This document shows, one piece after another, positions 59,129-64,000 of a stretch of 64,000 nt of DNA. Below the pieces are notes generated by a model. It saw only the letters and a list, made by a program, of their open reading frames with translations. It did not search any database and was not told the origin of the DNA. The stretch spans positions 806,001-870,000 of the forward strand of contig JAUDYN010000010.1 of the NCBI GenBank assembly GCA_030407005.1, given 5' to 3'. The DNA comes from Desarmillaria ectypa (Eukaryota; Basidiomycota; Agaricomycetes; Agaricales; Physalacriaceae). A program made the translations under genes and the position numbers. Numbering within the stretch: the first letter of the stretch is position 1; the number at the start of each line of letters is the position of its first letter.

Positions 59129-59989
59129 ATGCCTATTGACCATGCTAAATCTCATGGTAAGAAGAGTCACAAACTCCCTGCTTATCTTCACTCTCTAATC
59201 ACTACTGCTTCAGTGCCAATTTCAAAGGCCTTCACTATTTACAAGAATTGCAAGTGGTTTGACATTCATAAAGCCCCAAGCTCAGGTGCCTTTAGAGGCC
59301 TCATCACAAAGGTTCATACTATACACATGCTCAAGTGTGTTAAACACAACCATCTTCTTCATAATGTGCATGCCAAAGATGGGATTTTAGAGTGCAGACA
59401 GATTTGCTCAGAGCCCATTGCCTATAGTGTTATTGCTGCATTCTTCAATGCAGGTCCCCAGCCTGAAAAGTTTATCAAGTGGGTCAAGCCCAGTCCCACT
59501 AATCCCAATGGAACTAATTCCTACACTCTATCAAATCTCCTTACCCTATCCTCTACTAGTAAAGAGCTTCATGTTGACATGAAGTTCCTCTTTGATCCTT
59601 GCAAGCTCATCATTCCTGGCTATATTGTTATACCTGAGTGGGAATACAACAAAACTCATTTTCTTGGCCATCAGATATTATTCTAGCATGAAACTGCCAA
59701 AGAAAGGGCTATCCAGCATCACCTTGATAAAAAAGCTGTATTGATGTGGGATGAAGAATCTGAAGGGTGCTACACTTCTATAGCAGACTCAGAGGATAGA
59801 TTTCTGTCAGATAATCTCCCTAAGTTCATTGAAGGCAGCACTGAATCAATAGATGCAGATGAAGACCCAGATCCAGATCATGGGAAGACTACTCTTGAAG
59901 AACAGGATGGCTTACTCTACTACTATGAAATGGAGGGTGACAAAACTGATGCGAATAGAGACACCACCATGAATAATGCCAACAAGTAA
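59129..59989 (+). pseudogene. Element A extra 3' ORF, unknown product, one internal TAG
   Basis: The frame starts MPIDHAKSHGKKSHKLPAYL, is open from 58,976, stops once at TAG 59684-59686 (CAG to TAG likely), and continues to 59,989 with an acidic tail (DADEDPDPDHGKTTLEEQDG). Total about 286 codons. It lies between integrase and the 3' LTR, the position of env or accessory genes in other Ty3/gypsy elements. There is no signal peptide or transmembrane segment, so it is not envelope-like. Features seen: a basic N-terminus, KAFTIYKNCKWFDIHKAPSS, and a compact middle part with several His and Cys. I recognise no family. With one stop in about 286 codons it is better preserved than gag or pol of the same element. 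Confidence 0.5.
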
Positions 59990-60100
59990 CTTTGTAATGT
60001 CTTTTATTTTGTCTATCATTTCATTGATTTCTGTTGATCACACTCATTTATTTCTTTTACTCTACCTACAATGTCCAACTTCATTGGCCAGAAGGGCATA

Positions 60101-60332
60101 TGTAATGAGCCAGCTACAGGCCTGGTCCCTTTCTCTATTTTATACCCTGTCATCACTCCACTTGCTCTACCATTTGCACCTTATTTGATATTGTCTATTT
60201 GATATTAGTTAGTAGTATAAAAGAGCTATGTACCACTGTAGTAGCTTGGGTTTTTTGTAATTAACCAGCCTTTACACCTGTCACTATTTGCATCAAGCTC
60301 CTTGTGAGAGCCCATGACTTTCACCACCCTCA
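60101..60332 (+). repeat. Element A 3' LTR, 232 bp
   Basis: TGTAATGAGCC...CACCCTCA, followed by ACAGG. The purine-rich GAAGGG lies just upstream. Confidence 0.9.
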
Positions 60333-60663
60333 ACAGGGACCCTGACAATGAGGAAGATGAGAGTAATTGAAGCAGTTTTTAACAAAGATAATGGTACAGG
60401 GGTTGCTGAAAGACTGATCAAGGCTCTAGTTGCAGGATCAGAACATCCTGTTTCAGCCACTATAGCCAGATACTTGGCTGCAGGAAGTGCTTTATCAGAG
60501 GATCTTGACAATGTAAAGACCATTGTGAGGAAGAGCATACAAGCCAACTGGAATGGCACTATAGTTCATGGAGGAAGTGTTAGCTGGTGTATGATGCATG
60601 ATGTTGATTGCATAGGCAATATGCTGGATGCCAAGAAGAGCATCTTCACTGTTACAATTGACG
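60333..60663 (+). pseudogene. Second ATPase copy, fragment 5 (after DKTGT to HP region)
   Basis: Resumes exactly where 38319 broke off: TGTLT reads through ACAGGGACCCTGACA. It continues KMRVIEAVFNKDNG, then LIKALVAGSEHPVSATIARY with the HP signature, then QANWNGTIVHGGSVSWC and FTVTID. Homology ends at about 60,663; the hinge GDGSND and last helices are missing. Confidence 0.88.
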
Positions 60664-61015
60664 AAGCATTACCAATATCCATCTCCAGACAATTTGTCAG
60701 CTCATCCAATGCCAGCCAAAGGTGTGACTCTTGTTGCCAAACTTTCCTGGCCAAAAGTGTTGGAATCCTGGGTGTTGCGCAGAGTAGACTCCAGGCTGGT
60801 AAAGCCAGATGTAAAGGAATTGTTATTCTATGGCTCCTACAGAGCTCATATTTACACTACTTTGCACTAGAATCTAGAATGTACTACAACTTTCTACAAC
60901 TCTCTTGCTTACTCATCGACTCTCGGCATGATGCCGGATTGCTTCTTCTAGAACTTTCCAGCAAAATCCCAACAAAAAGTGGTAGCAGAAGTAAAAGTTA
61001 CCGCGGCCAGCTGCC
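60664..61015 (+). other. Junction sequence with possible kinase-like scrap
   Basis: A frame near 60,700-60,800 reads PAKGVTLVAKLSWPKVLESW, which faintly recalls fungal FunK1-type kinases. It is too short to name. CpG content rises to normal after about 60,960, marking the right edge of the mutated block. Confidence 0.2.
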
Positions 61016-61126
61016 TCCTGCAAACGGTCGCGGTCGCGGGTGTCCACGATGAGCAAGGATGTTTCAGTCTGTACGATCTTTTTTGACTCTCATGTGTTAC
61101 GTGCATTCACCGCAGTTAAAGGACAC

Positions 61127-61538
61127 TAGTAGTCACCTTTGAGAATAAAGACGAGGCCATCGTACAACTCCGAGACTGCAAAATCGATTTATCCAAAGTC
61201 GCACTTTCACGCAGTCTGCTGGGCCCTGTCGTACCCGATCTTCAGTCTGAAAAAAAATCAAAATGTTGCCTTTGCCTATGTAGCTACTCTCACCCCGGAC
61301 ACTATTTGGGACAGTTGAAGTATCGGGTGATGAGGAGCCGAGCATTTGTGCGGAGATTGCTCAACTTCTGACGCATTGTTCCTTGGGATTGAGCAGTACT
61401 GCTGTTGTCGGTGGTTACATTGTGCCTCGTCTGCAGAAAATACTAGAAATGGAGTGTTTTTCTGATGCTTCAGAACCACGCCGCTTAGAAAGATTGCTGG
61501 ACCCTGACATAGTTGCTGAGCTGAAATCACTGCCATGA
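61127..61538 (+). pseudogene. APH-like kinase fragment, second copy
   Basis: Reads VVTFENKDEAIVQLRDCKID then LSKVALSRSLLGPVVPDL; after an A-run frameshift near 61,250 NVAFAYVATLTPDTIWDS; after another shift EVSGDEEPSICAEIAQLLTH ... DPDIVAELKSLP then stop. The order and spacing match the kinase remnant at 9,860-10,300. The catalytic loop and C-terminal lobe are missing. Two frameshifts make it a pseudogene, unless one is a very short intron. Confidence 0.6.
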
Positions 61539-61540
61539 TC

Positions 61541-62677
61541 TCTATGTCACATAGATGTGAATCATCGTAACGTGAGCCCTCGCTTCAAGTACGTGTTTCA
61601 CTGCGTTTCTCACGTTCTCGTAGATCCTCGTGGATAAGTAACGAGAAGCATATTATGGTCTGATCGACTAGGTACGTGCGAATCTGCTTCCCTTTGCAAT
61701 GAATGCATGGTGCATCCGTTCCCTGTCGGTTCCGACAACAGGTGGAAAGTATTTGCCGAATGAATGCACGATACCCATGGCTGAAGCCTTCTGGAGGGCT
61801 TTCATCGGCGGTCTCCCGCCTTCCCACAGGTCGCCAGCGCACAAACACTCCGTGTTCACCATCATGCAAGGTGGCCTGTTCGTTCCTTCTAAATCATTTT
61901 TGTTGAATGATTTAGAAGGAACGAAAGGTTGTATACTAGGCGACCATGCAAAGAGAGTCGGTCTAGCTGACGACGGCTTTCTTGACGTGAATATAGAGAA
62001 CGTTGGGTAGCTAAGAGCGTCTTTAGTGATCATTCACCATTGGCATCCCAGAACCGAAGGCAAAGTTCACTAAATAGAGAAGAAGATGGGAGATCCTTTG
62101 AATGTATTCAGCATCCCATTGCTCGATATATGCTCGTTTCGTCGTGTCGTTCTCAGTACAGAGACCGAGTCATAGTATATGACGAGACACAACCCAAGGG
62201 CGCTGTGAGCCATTATTCATTGACAACGATCCGAGTCTCGGTGTCATCTCCCAGGCATCGGACGCAGATAATGTTCGGTCTCGGTTGTATAGTCGTAGCC
62301 TTGAGAGTCACTAGCTCGGGCAGTCCGGGATTCAGGGGAAACATTGTGGTTATAATGGTGATGGTGAGAACGAACGATGCCGGTGAGAACTTTAAACGAA
62401 AAAACCTCGTGTTCATGGGCGAACGCCTAATGGCGCTAAAATGGCGATGAAAAGGTCTTCAATATCATTCTCTGCTCGATGTTTGAAGGTTTGGGCTAGT
62501 ATCACTTTTAATACGCAGGTATGGATTGAGATTAAGACCCCACCGCAAAGTGACACAAGAAGATGATGGTTCGGAGGCAAAAAGAATAGGAACGCCAAAA
62601 TCGATCATCTCTTAGTTACATGTACAAGCCTTACTACTACACATAGAATATAAAAATTGTTAGTCCACGACCACCAT
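61541..62677. other. Intergenic region, no gene recognised
   Basis: Several short overlapping frames on both strands (for example 62040-62450) without recognisable motifs. The only clear structure is the 61879-61925 hairpin. Confidence 0.35.
61879..61925. repeat. Perfect 20-bp inverted repeat, 7-nt loop
   Basis: Arms 61879-61898 and 61906-61925 are exact reverse complements around TTTGTTG. Not obviously part of a mobile element. Confidence 0.85.
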
Positions 62678-63636
62678 TCAATCCACTTTCAAAGGCGTCG
62701 TGCGGAGGTAAGGCTACAGAAACGGAATGTCAGATCACCAGTCACCCTACGAACGGATGAAGAACATACATAGTGGACCGTGTGCTCAGGGAACAACGTT
62801 TTCGCCTCTTCATTGCTGACACTAGCATGAACGATAACATCGTCACCCTTGTTCCAGTTAACTGGGGTGGCAATACGGTGCTTATCACCCAGCTGGATGG
62901 CATCAATAACACGTATGATTTCGTCCTAAGAACACGATACATCAGATACAAGTATGAACGACGGACAGACGTGAAACGTACAAAGTTACGTCCGGCAACA
63001 GCGGGGTAAGATATGGTCAGGCGGATGACCTTTTTGGGATCGATGATGAAAACTGTACGAATCTGCATTCATTGTGCCGTTGGTACAGGAGACGCGTCGG
63101 ACATGCAAGTGGCGACGTACAGTGAATGGTAGTCCCTTTGCGTCTCTGTTTGTGACATCCTGATAATCCAGCATATCATACAAGTAAGAGATTTTGCGAT
63201 CAGCATCGGCAATCTGAGCGACATCACTTTAGTACAGAAAGCACTGAGTTGGAATCAATACAATACTCACAATGGGGTATTCAACGTGGGTAGGACCCGT
63301 CGTCTTGCCACCATATTCTTCAATGTCTTTAACCCACTGGTAGTGTTCCTCGAGACCGTTCGCAGAGATACCGATAACCTTGACGTTGCGCTTAGCAAAG
63401 TCAGGTGCGCGCCGAGCAACTTCACCGAGCTCAGTCGTGCAGACAGGGGTGAAATCTCCTGGGTGGGAGAAAAGGACGCCCTGCAGACATGTTAGTCTCG
63501 GTATTGACAAAAGGTGACAAGTACATACCCAAGAGTCGCCCAACCATTCGTGGAACTTGATTTTTCCCAGCGTCGTCTCTGCCTCGAAATCGGGGGCGAT
63601 GCTGCCAAGTCGGAGGGTTTGATGCTGGTCGGCCAT
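62678..63636 (-). CDS. Peroxiredoxin, 1-Cys Prx6 type, 227 aa
   Basis: Minus-strand exons are 63529-63636, 63271-63480, 63121-63213, 62982-63062, 62770-62925 and 62678-62713. All introns are 48-58 bp and all are phase 0, totalling 684 nt. The enzyme reduces hydrogen peroxide and organic or lipid peroxides using a single catalytic cysteine. The active-site line HPGDFTPVC places the peroxidatic Cys at residue 50 with Thr47 before it. The Prx6-specific extended C-terminal half is present: DRKISYLYDMLDYQD, NRDAKGLPFT, RTVFIIDPKKVIRL, the dimer segment with ISYPAVAGRNF, and TPVNWNKGDDVIVH. Length fits the family (220-230 aa). No clear mitochondrial presequence, so probably cytosolic. Confidence 0.94.
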
Positions 63637-63678
63637 TGGTAGTCAATGAATATCAGTGTTTGCAGGACTAGGGGCGAG

Positions 63679-63685
63679 TTATATA
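63679..63685 (-). promoter_or_regulatory. TATA motif of peroxiredoxin gene
   Basis: TATATAA on the minus strand, about 45 bp upstream of the ATG at 63636. Confidence 0.5.
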
Positions 63686-63689
63686 TTAT

Positions 63690-64000
63690 CCCATCTCATC
63701 ATAATGACGTGATTTCGACATTGACTGATTCAGATTCGTATATCGCACTTTGGTGTGAATATAAACCGGTAAATATAACACCACTTGCCGAAAATGGGCC
63801 GTTCCTCATTTGCTGGTGTGCGGGTTCTGGCCAAAATGTAGTTCAATCATCAACAAGTGATGGACTCCAAATGAGGTAAGACTTGCCAAGAATGATCGGT
63901 TAATAATGAAAACTTCTATTTGCGGGGGTCTGGAGGATCGATATATGTAAAAAAAAAAGAAGTTCATTTTCCACTGTCAGGTTCGGTACATCTAGAAGTG
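63690..64000. other. Upstream region, no gene recognised
   Basis: Right end of the window beyond the peroxiredoxin promoter. No frame or RNA gene was identified. Confidence 0.35.

Larger units (their letters stand above)
38320..60332 (+). mobile_element. Element A: Ty3/gypsy retrotransposon with nested B and solo LTR
   Basis: Flanked by ACAGG (38315-38319 and 60333-60337), which splits the ATPase DKTGT motif. LTRs are at 38320-38554 and 60101-60332 (TGTAAT...CTCA). Inside are gag with a zinc knuckle, protease-RT-RNase H-integrase and an extra 3' ORF, interrupted by element B (42481-53202), a rearranged fragment (53935-54544) and a solo LTR (54720-55099). Without these insertions it is about 10.3 kb. 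Its proteins differ clearly from the B/D/E family. Confidence 0.9.

Noticed and set aside
17372..60663. CRISPR array or prophage-type system
   Set aside because: The organism is fungal. Repeats here are LTRs and palindromes, not regularly spaced short repeats.
61585..62450. Several 90-136-codon frames on both strands
   Set aside because: They overlap each other, span the hairpin, and show no recognisable domain, so I left the region as intergenic.

Overview
The window looks like genomic DNA of a mushroom-forming basidiomycete (Agaricomycetes). Genes carry several short introns (mostly 47-61 bp, GT-AG) and short promoters with a TATA motif about 45-50 bp before the ATG. The recognisable proteins (aldo-keto reductase, Prx6-type peroxiredoxin, ToxD-like enoyl reductase, P1B heavy-metal ATPase, APH-like kinases) all fit that lineage. 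I worked by eye, so splice sites are predictions supported by phase and protein sense.

Layout. Positions 1-17,370 are ordinary gene space: a 5'-truncated nucleotidyltransferase-like gene, an alpha/beta hydrolase (-), an unknown proline-rich protein (+), an F-box-like ORF (+), an eight-exon aldo-keto reductase (-), tRNA-Pro(UGG) (-), an APH-like kinase broken by a stop codon (+), a small proline-rich adaptor-like gene (-), a broken ToxD-like reductase (+) and an intact 1,012-residue heavy-metal P1B ATPase (+). Positions 17,372-60,663 hold a second, decayed copy of that ATPase lying tandem to the first. It is cut into seven pieces by LTR elements nested inside each other. Positions 60,664-64,000 return to CpG-rich single-copy sequence, with a fragment of a second APH-like kinase and a complete six-exon Prx6-type peroxiredoxin (-).

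The retrotransposon nest can be read out from 5-bp target-site duplications. Element D (Ty3/gypsy chromovirus, minus strand, 19,487-37,759) has the full-length relative E (28,389-37,439) inserted in its 5' LTR, and E in turn carries a young solo LTR (32,378-32,801). Element A (a different Ty3/gypsy family, 38,320-60,332) sits in the DKTGT phosphorylation motif of the ATPase copy. It contains element B (same family as D and E, 42,481-53,202) and a solo LTR (54,720-55,099). A further solo LTR lies at 18,927-19,342. Copies of a separate 1.4-kb LTR-like repeat ('X') are inserted in B and D, once as a palindrome with arms of about 1,040 bp.

Main biological observations. (1) The B/D/E family appears to prime reverse transcription from its own RNA, as Tf1/sushi elements do: the 13 nt just after the 5' LTR are complementary to the predicted start of the transcript, and the two sites co-vary between copies. 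(2) These elements carry a small upstream ORF with one membrane-spanning helix, conserved in three diverged copies. (3) The gag stop codon is followed at once by a conserved stem-loop and a splice-donor-like motif. (4) Nearly all decay is C-to-T at CpG on either strand (CGA codons become TGA in one copy and CAA in another), giving same-family LTRs with 20, 1 or 0 CpGs. (5) Element A has an extra, comparatively open, unrecognised ORF between integrase and the 3' LTR.
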